In this document: positions 8,643 through 17,214 of the stretch, one piece after another
Position numbering within the stretch: position 1 is the stretch's first letter
How the letters are laid out: the number at the start of each line of letters is the position of its first letter
Assembly: GCA_019747875.1 (NCBI GenBank)
Contig: JAIEQI010000020.1
Span: forward strand, 1-33,549
Source: Candidatus Obscuribacterales bacterium
GTDB taxonomy: Bacteria > Cyanobacteriota > Vampirovibrionia > Obscuribacterales > Obscuribacteraceae
Length of the DNA: 33,549 bases
Direction of reading: 5' to 3'
Made by a program: the position numbers and the translations under genes
The notes under the pieces: generated by a model
What the model saw: the letters and a program-made list of their open reading frames with translations, nothing else
Database searches by the model: none
What the model was told of the DNA's origin: nothing

Positions 8643-8671
8643 TTGTAGATGAATTCACCGATCTCTATATA
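8643..8671 (+). promoter_or_regulatory. Sigma70-type promoter for the GNAT gene
   Basis: TTGTAG (8643-8648), a 17-base spacer and TATATA (8666-8671). Transcription would begin near 8678, leaving about 20 bases before the TTG start codon. Confidence 0.6.
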
Positions 8672-8697
8672 GGCTGATATTCTTTACGCATTAGTTC

Positions 8698-9243
8698 TTG
8701 GATTTATCAGTGGATCTAATTGAAGTCCAGTTTCGCCCCGAACGTGGCGATGACATTGCGAAGATCGCAGAAATTACTTCGGCTGCTTTTGGACAGGCTG
8801 ATGAGTCGCATCTTGTCGAGAGAATTCGAGCATCGACATTTTTCGTTCCGGACTTGTCCATAGTTGCAGAACTTGCAGGGCTGGCAATCGCGCATGTTCT
8901 GCTGAGCCGAATCTGGTTCAGAGATCGCAATGGATATCTTTCGGATGTCTTGGCGCTTGCTCCGGTGTCTGTGGCTCCGGAATACCAGGGCAGGGGTATT
9001 GGCAGCAAGCTGATTGAACACGCGCTTTTGCGAGCGACCGAACTTGGATATGCGTCGATTATATTGTTGGGGCACCCAAATTATTATCCGCGCTTTGGTT
9101 TTGTTCCAAGCGACCGTTTCAAGATCGCGCTTCCGCCATTTGTCACTGATCAAAGTGCATTCATGATTAAAGTATTGGACCCAGCGCGCTCGCCAAGTGA
9201 TGGCGCGATCATATATACGCCAGCTTTTGATGATGTTTGCTAA
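8698..9243 (+). CDS. GNAT family N-acetyltransferase (YhbS-like)
   Basis: The product has 181 residues and the fold signature of Gcn5-related acetyltransferases. The acetyl-CoA loop is VSVAPEYQGRGIGSKLIEHA (residues about 91-110), followed by a helix and GYASIILLGHPNYYPRFGF, which is the YhbS-type continuation. It should transfer an acetyl group from acetyl-CoA to an amine of an unknown small molecule or protein. The start may be TTG at 8698 or GTG at 8710; neither has a clear ribosome site, but the promoter at 8643-8671 allows either. It is transcribed alone, upstream of recJ, with no strong terminator between them. Confidence 0.82.
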   Translation: MDLSVDLIEVQFRPERGDDIAKIAEITSAAFGQADESHLVERIRASTFFVPDLSIVAELAGLAIAHVLLSRIWFRDRNGYLSDVLALAPVSVAPEYQGRGIGSKLIEHALLRATELGYASIILLGHPNYYPRFGFVPSDRFKIALPPFVTDQSAFMIKVLDPARSPSDGAIIYTPAFDDVC

Positions 9244-9267
9244 AGCGGAAAAAAATTTCCAAAAACT

Positions 9268-9304
9268 TTGAACCCTTGGCTTGCTATTCGCGTCTTTATA
9301 TATA
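9268..9304 (+). promoter_or_regulatory. recJ promoter with extended element shared with nrdA
   Basis: TTGGCT (9276-9281), a 17-base spacer and TATATA (9299-9304) make a good sigma70-type promoter. The identical 13-mer TTGAACCCTTGGC (9268-9280) occurs upstream of nrdA, and the match continues through the spacer (25 of 31 bases, 9268-9298 versus 18576-18606). It can also be read as GAACCC, 16 bases, GTCTT, which resembles extracytoplasmic-function sigma promoters. Confidence 0.6.
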
Positions 9305-9559
9305 GAAGCGCGTATTCTAGGTATCCTCAGTCCGCCTATCGTAAATCGATCGAATGTTGATCGCCCACCTTGGCGATTGGCTTATCACGAGCATTTTGAG
9401 AAAACGCAGCATTGAGCGCTTGCTTGAAAGCGAGTATTCTTTGCGTGGGGTTTTCCAGCTTCCCGTCTTATTTTCGTGATATTGCATCTGGTGCCAGATC
9501 GTATATGCATGACGGCGAACGTTTATATGTAGTGAAACCTCTAGCGCGGAAAATTGGAA
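9305..9559 (+). other. Long recJ leader
   Basis: About 250 bases lie between the promoter and the recJ start. A small stem (ATCGCC with GGCGAT, near 9360-9377) is visible. An ATG at 9505 opens a 25-codon frame that overlaps the recJ start out of frame and ends at 9582. I see no known riboswitch and no other gene. Confidence 0.4.
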
Positions 9560-12500
9560 ATGGCAACAACAGCAGTAGCTAAACATAAGATATGGAAGTT
9601 TCCGGAGACTTTGTCACCTTCTGAAGACCTGGTGGATTTAGTTGGCGGCTCTGAGATTGTGGCTAAGCTGCTTGTGCGGCGGGGCATCGATAGTCTCGAG
9701 AAAGCTGCTTCGTTTCTGAATCCCGCCAATTATGTGCCGACAAACCCTGCCGTCTTCGCTGATATGCCTAAGGCAGTCGAGCGTGTCAATCAAGCGATCA
9801 AGCAGAAAGAAAAAATCACCGTATATGGTGACTACGATGTCGATGGTGTAACTGCAACTTCCGTGATGTATACGGTACTTAAAGAGCTCGGCGCAAATGT
9901 CGATTTCTACATTCCCAACCGCGCGACAGAAGGCTACGGTTTGAATCTCAAAGCAGTCAGTGTTCTGGCTAGCAAACACCGAACGAAGCTGATTATTTCT
10001 TGCGATTGTGGCATATCGAATTTTTCGGAAATCAATTTAGCAAAATCCTTGGGTGTTGAGACAATCATTGTTGATCACCACTCGATGCCTGATGTATTGC
10101 CTCCTGCAATTGCAATTTTGCATCCCAAGCAGTTCGATGAAGAGCATCCGCTTTTCCACCTTCCCGGTGTGGGAGTTGCCTACAAGCTGGCAGAGGCGCT
10201 CCTTCTCGAAAAGGGCATGCCTGAGCAGATTGAAAAATTGCATGATTTTGTGACGCTTGGAATGATTGCTGATATGGTGCCGCTGGTTCGGGAGAACAGA
10301 TATCTGGTCCAAATTGGATTGCCGGCCCTTGTAAATTCCGAGCGCGCCGGAATCAAGGCATTGCTCGATAATACTGTGAAGATGGAAGGATCGGACATTG
10401 TCGGATTCGGTTTAGCTCCCAGAATTAACGCGGTTGGTCGTCTTGCTGACGCAAGTCTGGCGGTGAAGTTAATGACCGTTGAAGATGCTGGCGAAGCCGA
10501 ACAGCTCGCTCGTCAGCTGGAGGCGGAGAATTCGCGCCGCCAAGAGTTATGCGAACAGATCTTCTTTGAGGCGGATCAGAAAGCGAAAGCTGCACTAGCC
10601 TCAGGGCAAGATCGCGCTCTGGCCCTTTATTCACCTGATTGGCACCATGGTGTTGTCGGAATCGTCGCGTCGCGCCTGGTGGAAAAATATCATTGCCCTG
10701 TTTTTGTGGCAGAGCTCGAAACCGAGGAAGGAAAGTTAAAAGGGTCGGCCCGAGGAATTCCCGGAATTGATCTTTATCAGGTGCTAAAAGCAAACGAGCA
10801 TTTAATGACAAAGTGGGGCGGGCACCAGATGGCTGCCGGCTACAGCGCAGAGGCTGCAAACGCGGATGTACTGTGCCGCGCTCTTGTAGATACTTGCAAT
10901 CGCATGCTTGAAGGACAGGCATCACGTGCCACTCTCGACATTGATTTAGAGATTGAAAGCAAAGACCTGGACTTGCATCTTGCAAAATCCATCCGCCAGC
11001 TCGGACCGTTCGGAATGTGGAACAAAAAGCCGGTATTGGCAATGCGTTCTCTGCAAGTTTTGAACACGCGCGTTCTAGGCAAAGATGGGAAACATCACCG
11101 AATCGTTCTCCGTTCGTTCTCGGGGGAAGGTCCATTCGAGTGCGTTTATTGGCGAAGCGGTGGACGGATTCCGGTAGAAGGACAAGAAATAGATCTCGCC
11201 TTCAACCCAGAGATCAATGTTTACAATAATAATGAAAGGCTGCAGCTTGTTTTGTGTGATTGGCGCGCGGCTGGGGCAGAGGATGTGGATTCCGATACTG
11301 AGGTAATGGATTTCACGCCGCCGCAAGAAGCAGCGTTAGCCGTCGGTGCTTCGTCCGGGGCAGGATCTGTCGGCGGGACATCAAATTCCAATGGCTCGCC
11401 ACTGGCATCAAGTGGCGTCCAAGATGAATCGGCAATGCTTGACGGGAAAGTGGAAGCTGCAATTGCAGATGATGTGATCGTTCATGTCGAGACTAGTTAT
11501 GACGGTCAAACTGCGTCCACCACTGTTAAGGGATATACGGTGATCCAGGGTCTATCAGCTGAGAATGCCGCTGGGGCTGTGAGCGATCCTGTTGCAGTTG
11601 TTGCAGGACAAGCGCCGCCTGATACATCCCCTGCGGCGAAACGGAAGACTGAGCAAGCTGATTTTGAGCCATCACATGTGGTGGCAGCAGATCACTTGGA
11701 TAATTCGAATTCTGAAGCTGCTCCTATGGTAGGAACGTCTGCTTCTAAAGCAAAAAGCAAAGTAGACTTGCCGCCAATGGCTGCAAGCGCCCCGCCGCTT
11801 GGGGAGTCGAAGTCGCAGCTCCAGGGACGTGAGAATGTGCCTGAGTCTCGCTCTTCGCGTGCTGAAGCTCTTTCCGCTGCCATGGAAATGCTTACTCCGC
11901 AAACGGAGGCGTTAGCATCGCGGGCTGATGCTCTACCATCGCTTCAAATTGATGGATCCGGCCGGGCTACGCCTTCTGGAGGACAGGAGCCACGTACCGC
12001 GGCACAACAACTATCGTTCAAAGATTTGCGCGAGCATGGCTCGTCCACGGCTGTCATTGACGCTGCAGCGCGCAAACTGGGTGACAAGCTCCAGATCTAT
12101 GCTGAGGCTTGCAAGCTTGACGGGCACAAACTCTACGATCGGACTGCAATCTCAGAGACGACACATCTCTTGATTTGGCAGTTCCCACCTAGCCTTCAGG
12201 TATTCAGAGCTCTAATTGCAAAATGCAAGCCACAGCACATTTATCTTTCTGGTTCCGGACCTGCCGATGATCTTGACGCACCGGCATTCTTGAAAAAGCT
12301 GCTTTCGCTCGTCAGGTTCGCGGTTAATCAAAAAGATGGACAGGCTCACGCCGACAAATTGGCGTCAGCTCTTGCCAGCACAAAAATGTGTTTGGCTCTT
12401 GGCTTGACTATCTTGAAGAAGCTGAATGTCATCGATTGGTATTCGGAAGACTCCATCCTATATATGGACATCTTGGGGCAGCCAAGTGATAGTTGGGATT

Positions 12501-12727
12501 CTCTGCCCGAGTATCGCCAATTGTCGAATTCTCTGCGAGAGATTATGGAATTTAGAGCCTGGTGCGCAGAAGCTTCTCTTGAAGAGGTACAATCAGAGCT
12601 CGTGCCAAATGCTATACGGGTTTCGGACACAAGATCCGAATCCTATAGTCAAGAGGCGCCCTCGAGAGATTCCAATTTGAGAGTGAATTACGACGATGAG
12701 CGAGCAAGTTACACATCCGGTCACTAA
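9560..12727 (+). CDS. recJ: Single-stranded-DNA-specific exonuclease RecJ, extended form
   Basis: The 1055-residue product degrades single-stranded DNA 5' to 3' in recombination and mismatch or base-excision repair. Catalytic motifs of the DHH phosphoesterase family are present: DYDVDG (91-96), SCDCG (147-151) and DHH (172-174). The DHHA1 part has WHHGVVGIVASRL (about 361-373) and GGHQMAAG (420-427). An OB-like domain follows to about 570. A low-complexity Ala/Ser/Glu/Pro linker spans about 572-815. A C-terminal domain (about 816-1010) contains IYLSGSGPADD and resembles the C-terminal region of Firmicute and cyanobacterial RecJ. Typical RecJ is 550-800 residues, so the linker explains the excess. 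ATG at 9560 is chosen; TTG at 9554 is possible. The 3' end overlaps apt by 32 bases, so the two should be co-transcribed. Confidence 0.95.
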   Translation: MATTAVAKHKIWKFPETLSPSEDLVDLVGGSEIVAKLLVRRGIDSLEKAASFLNPANYVPTNPAVFADMPKAVERVNQAIKQKEKITVYGDYDVDGVTATSVMYTVLKELGANVDFYIPNRATEGYGLNLKAVSVLASKHRTKLIISCDCGISNFSEINLAKSLGVETIIVDHHSMPDVLPPAIAILHPKQFDEEHPLFHLPGVGVAYKLAEALLLEKGMPEQIEKLHDFVTLGMIADMVPLVRENRYLVQIGLPALVNSERAGIKALLDNTVKMEGSDIVGFGLAPRINAVGRLADASLAVKLMTVEDAGEAEQLARQLEAENSRRQELCEQIFFEADQKAKAALASGQDRALALYSPDWHHGVVGIVASRLVEKYHCPVFVAELETEEGKLKGSARGIPGIDLYQVLKANEHLMTKWGGHQMAAGYSAEAANADVLCRALVDTCNRMLEGQASRATLDIDLEIESKDLDLHLAKSIRQLGPFGMWNKKPVLAMRSLQVLNTRVLGKDGKHHRIVLRSFSGEGPFECVYWRSGGRIPVEGQEIDLAFNPEINVYNNNERLQLVLCDWRAAGAEDVDSDTEVMDFTPPQEAALAVGASSGAGSVGGTSNSNGSPLASSGVQDESAMLDGKVEAAIADDVIVHVETSYDGQTASTTVKGYTVIQGLSAENAAGAVSDPVAVVAGQAPPDTSPAAKRKTEQADFEPSHVVAADHLDNSNSEAAPMVGTSASKAKSKVDLPPMAASAPPLGESKSQLQGRENVPESRSSRAEALSAAMEMLTPQTEALASRADALPSLQIDGSGRATPSGGQEPRTAAQQLSFKDLREHGSSTAVIDAAARKLGDKLQIYAEACKLDGHKLYDRTAISETTHLLIWQFPPSLQVFRALIAKCKPQHIYLSGSGPADDLDAPAFLKKLLSLVRFAVNQKDGQAHADKLASALASTKMCLALGLTILKKLNVIDWYSEDSILYMDILGQPSDSWDSLPEYRQLSNSLREIMEFRAWCAEASLEEVQSELVPNAIRVSDTRSESYSQEAPSRDSNLRVNYDDERASYTSGH

Positions 12728-13253
12728 AGAAAAAGAAGAATGGCTGAAGAGCAAAATTAGAGACATTCCAGATTTTCCGAAACCGGGAATCGTCTTCAAA
12801 GATTTGACTACTTTGCTCAAGGACAATGAAGCATTCAAGTACGTGATTGATGTTTTTGCGGATAATTTCGCAGGGCATAAGCCGAAGTACATTGCAGGCA
12901 TTGAAGCCCGTGGCTTCATTTTGGGACCGGCAATCGCTCACAAATTGAACGTCGGTTTCATTCCCGTTCGTAAACCAGGAAAGCTTCCACACAAGGTTGT
13001 GAAACAGACCTATCAACTCGAATATGGTTCGGACACATTGGAAGTGCATGAAGATTGCGTTGCCAAAGGCGATCGTGTCGTTTTGATTGATGATCTACTC
13101 GCAACAGGCGGTACAGCTGGTGCGGCGCACAGTCTCTTGCATAAAGTTGGTGCTGATGTCGTTTCGTTCGGCTTCGTTGTCGAACTTGGATTCCTTGAGG
13201 GACGCTCGAAGATGCCTTCCGGATTGGACGTCTTCTCGATCATCACCTACTAA
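12696..13253 (+). CDS. apt: Adenine phosphoribosyltransferase
   Basis: The 185-residue product salvages adenine: adenine plus PRPP gives AMP and pyrophosphate. It has the family opening IRDIPDFPKPGIVFKDLT, the segment YIAGIEARGFILGPAIA and the PRPP-binding loop VVLIDDLLATGGTA (128-141). It is cytoplasmic and of normal length. ATG at 12696 lies inside the recJ 3' end in another frame, so translation is probably coupled to recJ. A recJ-apt pairing is known in Firmicutes such as Bacillus, where relA follows; here relA is absent and a convergent unrelated gene lies next. Confidence 0.96.
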   Translation: MSEQVTHPVTKEKEEWLKSKIRDIPDFPKPGIVFKDLTTLLKDNEAFKYVIDVFADNFAGHKPKYIAGIEARGFILGPAIAHKLNVGFIPVRKPGKLPHKVVKQTYQLEYGSDTLEVHEDCVAKGDRVVLIDDLLATGGTAGAAHSLLHKVGADVVSFGFVVELGFLEGRSKMPSGLDVFSIITY

Positions 13254-13477
13254 ATTTCAATAATACTGGCAATGAAAATCGTCCCGCGCGCTTTGGAATC
13301 TGTACCATTGCGGAGTCCAGGGCAAAAGGTGATGAACGGACTTTCGCTGTGCGCACAATTCTACTGGAACTTTGTGTGCCCAGGGGATCTTGCTCAATGC
13401 GCCGGAGTTTAGCCCTCTCACATGGAGCTCCTTGCTATCTTTTAGAGCAGCTTAGCTCTCTACCTTGAGCTTCCTAG

Positions 13478-14029
13478 CTACCTTGCGCCTGTATGTCCGA
13501 ACTTCTGGATGTAGTCGTTGATTTGGCGTCGTCTAAGCTCTAGTGCAAATTCATCATTTGTGAACTCGCCGAGGCGTACTTCATTTTTTGCTGCTAAGCG
13601 AGCGCGGCTAAAAACCTCATTGGTCACTTGCGCCGCACTCGTTCTAATCGTTTGAAGTCCCATCAAATAGCCATTGGATTCTTTTGGGATTGAATTGTTT
13701 TCCGGATCCAGCATGAAACATAGGCAGGTCAAATCTTTGCGAGTTCTTGATGCATCAACTTTTGTACCCTGTCCTCCGGTGTTAGCATAAGCCGCAAATC
13801 CAGAAGCCTTGCCGGCCAAGTTTCCAGTCATTCCGCTACGACTTCCGGCATATGTTTCCGCAACAACTTCTGCAATCGCGTTTGTAATATATGCCACTAC
13901 AGATGGTGACAGCTCGTTGTGCTCATAGAGATCATTTTCTTCTACAAACCCAAGCACAAGGGTTCCAGCGACCCGCTTTGCTTCACCTGAAATTTGTTGT
14001 TGAGCGATAATTCCGCTAGGGGTTCCCAT
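13478..14029 (-). CDS. Hypothetical protein
   Basis: The 183-residue product is not recognised. It has no signal peptide or membrane helix. The middle is Gly/Ala/Ser/Thr-rich (GSRSGMTGNLAGKASGFAA), two Cys sit close together in CLCFMLD, and the end (ELRRRQINDYIQKFG) should be helical. The start has GGGAG seven bases upstream, and a possible -10 box (TATATA on the minus strand, near 14077-14082) lies before it. It converges on apt across about 220 bases in which I find no convincing gene; an AGAGC/GCTCT inverted repeat near 13444-13459 may be a weak terminator. Coding status is supported by the ribosome site and the absence of a better frame. Confidence 0.6.
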   Translation of the reverse strand: MGTPSGIIAQQQISGEAKRVAGTLVLGFVEENDLYEHNELSPSVVAYITNAIAEVVAETYAGSRSGMTGNLAGKASGFAAYANTGGQGTKVDASRTRKDLTCLCFMLDPENNSIPKESNGYLMGLQTIRTSAAQVTNEVFSRARLAAKNEVRLGEFTNDEFALELRRRQINDYIQKFGHTGAR

Positions 14030-14163
14030 GACAACGCTCCCTCTTGTCCACTGCGATTATCCAACAAATGCATTCTGTATATAGTCTTAGCATCGAAAGA
14101 TTTATGGATTTTCACAATGCGTAGATGTAATGAGGGCTTTACTTCTCTCCTTGGGAGTGAGTG

Positions 14164-14997
14164 CTACGCGTAAGTTCCGTCGCTGAGGCGGATGCTGATT
14201 TCTCCAGCGTGCAGTATTCGTTCATCCCCGGTTTCTGTCTTCAGAATCAGTGCGCCAGAATTAGTTATATTTATCGCTTCGCCATCGACATTGCCATCGC
14301 CGGCGGTGGCGCGTATGTGTTTTCCAATGGTGACTGAGCGGCGCTTCCACTCTTCGAGGACTAGCTCAGGCACAGCGTGTAGAAGACTGTTGTATTGACC
14401 TTCCAGGCAGTTTATGATTTCCGCCACTATTGCATTTGGCTCAGGTTCAATGTTGCTGTGTTCACTGACTGATGTCACTTTGTCCTTCAAATCATCAGGT
14501 AGGCTCTCTCTGTCGTTCGTGAGATTGATTCCAATGCCAACGATAACTGCCGGTAGCAAAATTTTTCCTGCGGAAGCCGTCTGTGAACCGTGCATTTCCG
14601 CAAGAATTCCGCCAAGTTTTTTTCCGTTTATCACAATGTCATTAACCCATTTCAGTCCAGCCTTGATTGAGCAAATATTTTCGAGAGCTTCACTGACAGC
14701 GACTCCTGCGGCTAAGCTGATCAGTGGGATGTCGGCTGGGGGTAATGTCGGACGAAGTAAAATGCTCATGAAAATCCCGGAATCTGGTCGGGAAATCCAG
14801 CTCTTTCCTTGCCTTCCGCGCCCACCACTTTGGGATCGTGCTAGCACAAAAACACCTTCGTCAGCTCCCGCTTTTGCTAACTCAAGCGCGCGGTCATTTG
14901 TAGAACCGATCTCGTCCCACAGCTCATTTGCAACAGATGCTTTGCCCAGAAAATTCGTGCATAGATTTTTCTCAATCTGATCTAAATTGAATGCCAT
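14164..14997 (-). CDS. birA: Biotin-[acetyl-CoA-carboxylase] ligase, no DNA-binding domain
   Basis: The 277-residue enzyme activates biotin with ATP and attaches it to the biotin carrier protein of acetyl-CoA carboxylase. The biotinyl-AMP loop is GGRGRQGKSW (about residues 58-67), followed by LRPTLPP, GLKWVNDIVINGKKLGGIL and, near the end, a small SH3-like domain with GEINITNSG-type strands. The N-terminal winged-helix repressor domain of E. coli BirA is missing, because the protein starts directly in the catalytic domain, so it should not regulate biotin genes by itself. ATG at 14997 has only a weak ribosome site. Its own promoter lies 37-65 bases upstream. Confidence 0.94.
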   Translation of the reverse strand: MAFNLDQIEKNLCTNFLGKASVANELWDEIGSTNDRALELAKAGADEGVFVLARSQSGGRGRQGKSWISRPDSGIFMSILLRPTLPPADIPLISLAAGVAVSEALENICSIKAGLKWVNDIVINGKKLGGILAEMHGSQTASAGKILLPAVIVGIGINLTNDRESLPDDLKDKVTSVSEHSNIEPEPNAIVAEIINCLEGQYNSLLHAVPELVLEEWKRRSVTIGKHIRATAGDGNVDGEAINITNSGALILKTETGDERILHAGEISIRLSDGTYA

Positions 14998-15033
14998 GTT
15001 CTCAATTCTCGCCTGATGAAAGCTGGAAAGCTC

Positions 15034-15062
15034 AGTGTAAAAGGTCTTAGTTTCGGCTGCAA
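15034..15062 (-). promoter_or_regulatory. Sigma70-type promoter for birA
   Basis: On the minus strand TTGCAG (15062-15057), a 17-base spacer and TACACT (15039-15034). Transcription would begin near 15027, giving a leader of about 30 bases. Confidence 0.65.
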
Positions 15063-15123
15063 GTGCAACAAATTATGTGATATGGTTCTATGCAGTTAAG
15101 CGAACCTTGACCTGGTGCAATTG

Positions 15124-15840
15124 ATGAAAAAATTCCTGCCGATATTTTTGTCACTGGCTGTTCTGTGCTCGTCGATATGGGCTGATGCGCAGTCGGCAGA
15201 GTCTGCTCAAACCATTCTCAATCAAGCTCATGAAGCGTTGGCTGGAGCGAACTATGGACTTGCGATCGAACTTTATGATGGGCTGATGAAACATGCACGC
15301 GATGACGATTCTGCTAAGTTCACAATTCGTACATCCAGGGGCATAGCAAAGGCTCTTGCGGGTCTGATGGTCGAAGCAGAAGCGGATCTGAATGCTGCTG
15401 CAAAGTCAATTCCGATTCCTCTGGAGGAGTTGAAAGCAAAGGATCCTCGGCACTTAGTTCAAATTGTGCAAATGTACCAATGGCGATATTTGACGCATCT
15501 GACTTTGAAAAAGTGGAATGACGCAGTCATTGACATTGACGCGCTGAGAACGATCGGTGCGGCGAGCAATAATGCCGGTGCTAAGGCTGACCGCGCTAAG
15601 CTCAATCTGTTACTTGGTCAAGACGAGCTAGGTTTGACGCAGTTGGGTGAGGCGGCAAGGCTTCATCCGGTCTACAAATTCGAATATGAGTATGCCAAGA
15701 AGGCGTTGACTTACGAGGACTCGAAAGCGTTGTATCTGGCTACAATTGCCTCTCAACTCATCGGCTCGGCTTCTGCGCTGAAGTTAGGTTTTCAGCTATC
15801 ACTGCGCGCGCCGGCCCGCCCTCAGAAAGCAGGCGGCTAG
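15124..15840 (+). CDS. Exported tetratricopeptide-like repeat protein
   Basis: The 238-residue product begins with a signal peptide (MKKFLPIFLSLAVLCSSIWA, cleavage near residue 23 before QSAES). The rest is alpha-helical with TPR-like spacing: AHEALAGANYGLAIELYDGL, GIAKALAGLMVEAEADLNAA and LKKWNDAVIDIDALRTIG, each a likely helix-turn-helix unit. It is probably a periplasmic scaffold or part of an envelope complex; partner unknown. ATG at 15124 is preferred to GTG at 15115 or TTG at 15121 because it starts the signal peptide directly, although no clear ribosome site is visible for any of them. It diverges from birA and stands alone. Downstream, 15841-16078 holds a short GCTCG/CGAGC hairpin but no gene I can see. 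Confidence 0.7.
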   Translation: MKKFLPIFLSLAVLCSSIWADAQSAESAQTILNQAHEALAGANYGLAIELYDGLMKHARDDDSAKFTIRTSRGIAKALAGLMVEAEADLNAAAKSIPIPLEELKAKDPRHLVQIVQMYQWRYLTHLTLKKWNDAVIDIDALRTIGAASNNAGAKADRAKLNLLLGQDELGLTQLGEAARLHPVYKFEYEYAKKALTYEDSKALYLATIASQLIGSASALKLGFQLSLRAPARPQKAGG

Positions 15841-16078
15841 GTTCCGTCCTTTGATGATGTTTCCTGGCAGAGATGAGCGATCAAAGGAAAGCGATCTAAC
15901 GCATTCAGAGATTCATCGGGCAGGCTGCTGCTCGAAAACGAGCAATACCTACTTTGATAAGAGACATCGATGTGGATTCTGATGCAGCTCGCCGGAAACC
16001 GGGTAATCGCTTACAGAGCAACGGAAGTAATCGTAAATTACAGCGGAATTTCCATGCGTTTGTAAATTGTGCTCGGAC

Positions 16079-16498
16079 TTAGTTGAGAGATTCTAAATTG
16101 GTGACAATCTGCTTCGATTCGGTGAGAATCTTGTGGATCGGACATTTGTCGGCGATTGTCTTGAGAGTGTTCAATTGCTCGTCATTGAGGTCGCCTTTGA
16201 CTTCGATGCTGCGCGAAATTTTCGACATCTTCTTGCCGGGATTTTTGGGATCGTCGACGCTTTCTTCGGTGAGTTTGACGATGACTTCGTCGAGCTGCCA
16301 TCCGCGGCGCTGAGCGAACACTTTCAATGTCATCGAGGTGCAGCTGCCCAGAGCTGCCAATAGGAGTTCGTGTGGGTTCGGACCTGTTTCGTTACCACCG
16401 ATATCTGAACCAGCGTCAGAAACGAATTTGTGGTTTCCGGCGCTAATGTCATGTTGCATTCCCTTTGCAGCATTTGAAGAAACGAGAACCTGACTCAT
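16079..16498 (-). CDS. OsmC-family peroxiredoxin-like protein
   Basis: The 139-residue product has the two OsmC-family cysteines, Cys53 in LGSCTSMTLKVFAQRRGW and Cys119 in IADKCPIHKIL. The GPNPHELLLAALGSC segment is diagnostic. Members reduce organic hydroperoxides with these cysteines or have related roles; the substrate here cannot be told from sequence. The protein is cytoplasmic, and its length is normal. GGAGG five bases before ATG fixes the start. It diverges from the GNAT-sirtuin operon. Confidence 0.92.
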   Translation of the reverse strand: MSQVLVSSNAAKGMQHDISAGNHKFVSDAGSDIGGNETGPNPHELLLAALGSCTSMTLKVFAQRRGWQLDEVIVKLTEESVDDPKNPGKKMSKISRSIEVKGDLNDEQLNTLKTIADKCPIHKILTESKQIVTNLESLN

Positions 16499-16626
16499 GA
16501 CGACCTCCAGCTCAAAAGGCTACTAACAATATATTGATGGTAAGTCGAAATCTCGCGCTTGACCTCGGATTTAGGATTATCTACCGAATTGATATATCCG
16601 AAATGAAATCGAGATATCATAAATCC

Positions 16627-17214
16627 ATGCTTCATTTAGAAACTGAAAGACTGTCTCTTCGAGAATTCATCAAATCCGACTGGAAAGCCGTCCATGAGTA
16701 CGCTTGTGATCCTGAGGTCGTTCGTTACCTGGAGTGGGGTCCCAATACGGCGGACGAGACTGTCGGGTTCCTGGATGGAACCATCGCTTGCCAGCGTGAG
16801 CGTCCCCGGCGTGTTTTTGAATTCGCCGTCGTTCATAAGGCGGAGAACAAGCTGATCGGCGGCTGCGGGATTCGCGTAAATGAGCTTGATAACGAGCTTG
16901 GCGAGGTCGGTTATTGTTTCAATCGAAACTATTGGGGTCAGGGCTTTGCCAGTGAAGCGGCTTGGGCAGTGATTGAATTCGGTTTCATCAGCCTGGCCCT
17001 CCATCGAGTTTATGCAACATGTGATGCCAATAATATCGGTTCGGCGACCGTCCTATCCAAATGCAAGATGCGCAAAGAAGGACATTTCCTCAAGGACAAA
17101 AAGGTGCGAGGGATTTGGCGCGATACGATGCTCTTTGCGCTCTTAAAAGAAGAATGGCTGGCAATCAAAGCAAAAGAGCAAGATGCTTTACTTGGGTCCG
17201 CGGAACAAAAATGA
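16627..17214 (+). CDS. RimJ/RimL-type GNAT acetyltransferase
   Basis: The 195-residue product from ATG at 16627 begins LHLETERLSLREF, the usual opening of RimJ/RimL N-acetyltransferases. It continues with YLEWGPNTADET, the acetyl-CoA loop YCFNRNYWGQGFASEAAWAV and VYATCDANNIGSATVLSKC. Members acetylate protein N-termini, ribosomal proteins or small amines; the target is unknown. An earlier in-frame start (16537) exists, but a weak promoter (TTAGGA, 16 bases, TATATC at 16593-16598) would place the transcript start after it. Its TGA overlaps the sirtuin ATG as ATGA (17211-17214), so the two are translated together. That pairs a possible lysine or N-terminal acetylase with a deacylase. Confidence 0.85.
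   Translation: MLHLETERLSLREFIKSDWKAVHEYACDPEVVRYLEWGPNTADETVGFLDGTIACQRERPRRVFEFAVVHKAENKLIGGCGIRVNELDNELGEVGYCFNRNYWGQGFASEAAWAVIEFGFISLALHRVYATCDANNIGSATVLSKCKMRKEGHFLKDKKVRGIWRDTMLFALLKEEWLAIKAKEQDALLGSAEQK

Noticed and set aside
10425..11135. 236-residue minus-strand frame inside recJ
   Set aside because: It lies wholly within the conserved recJ catalytic region and has no recognisable motif.
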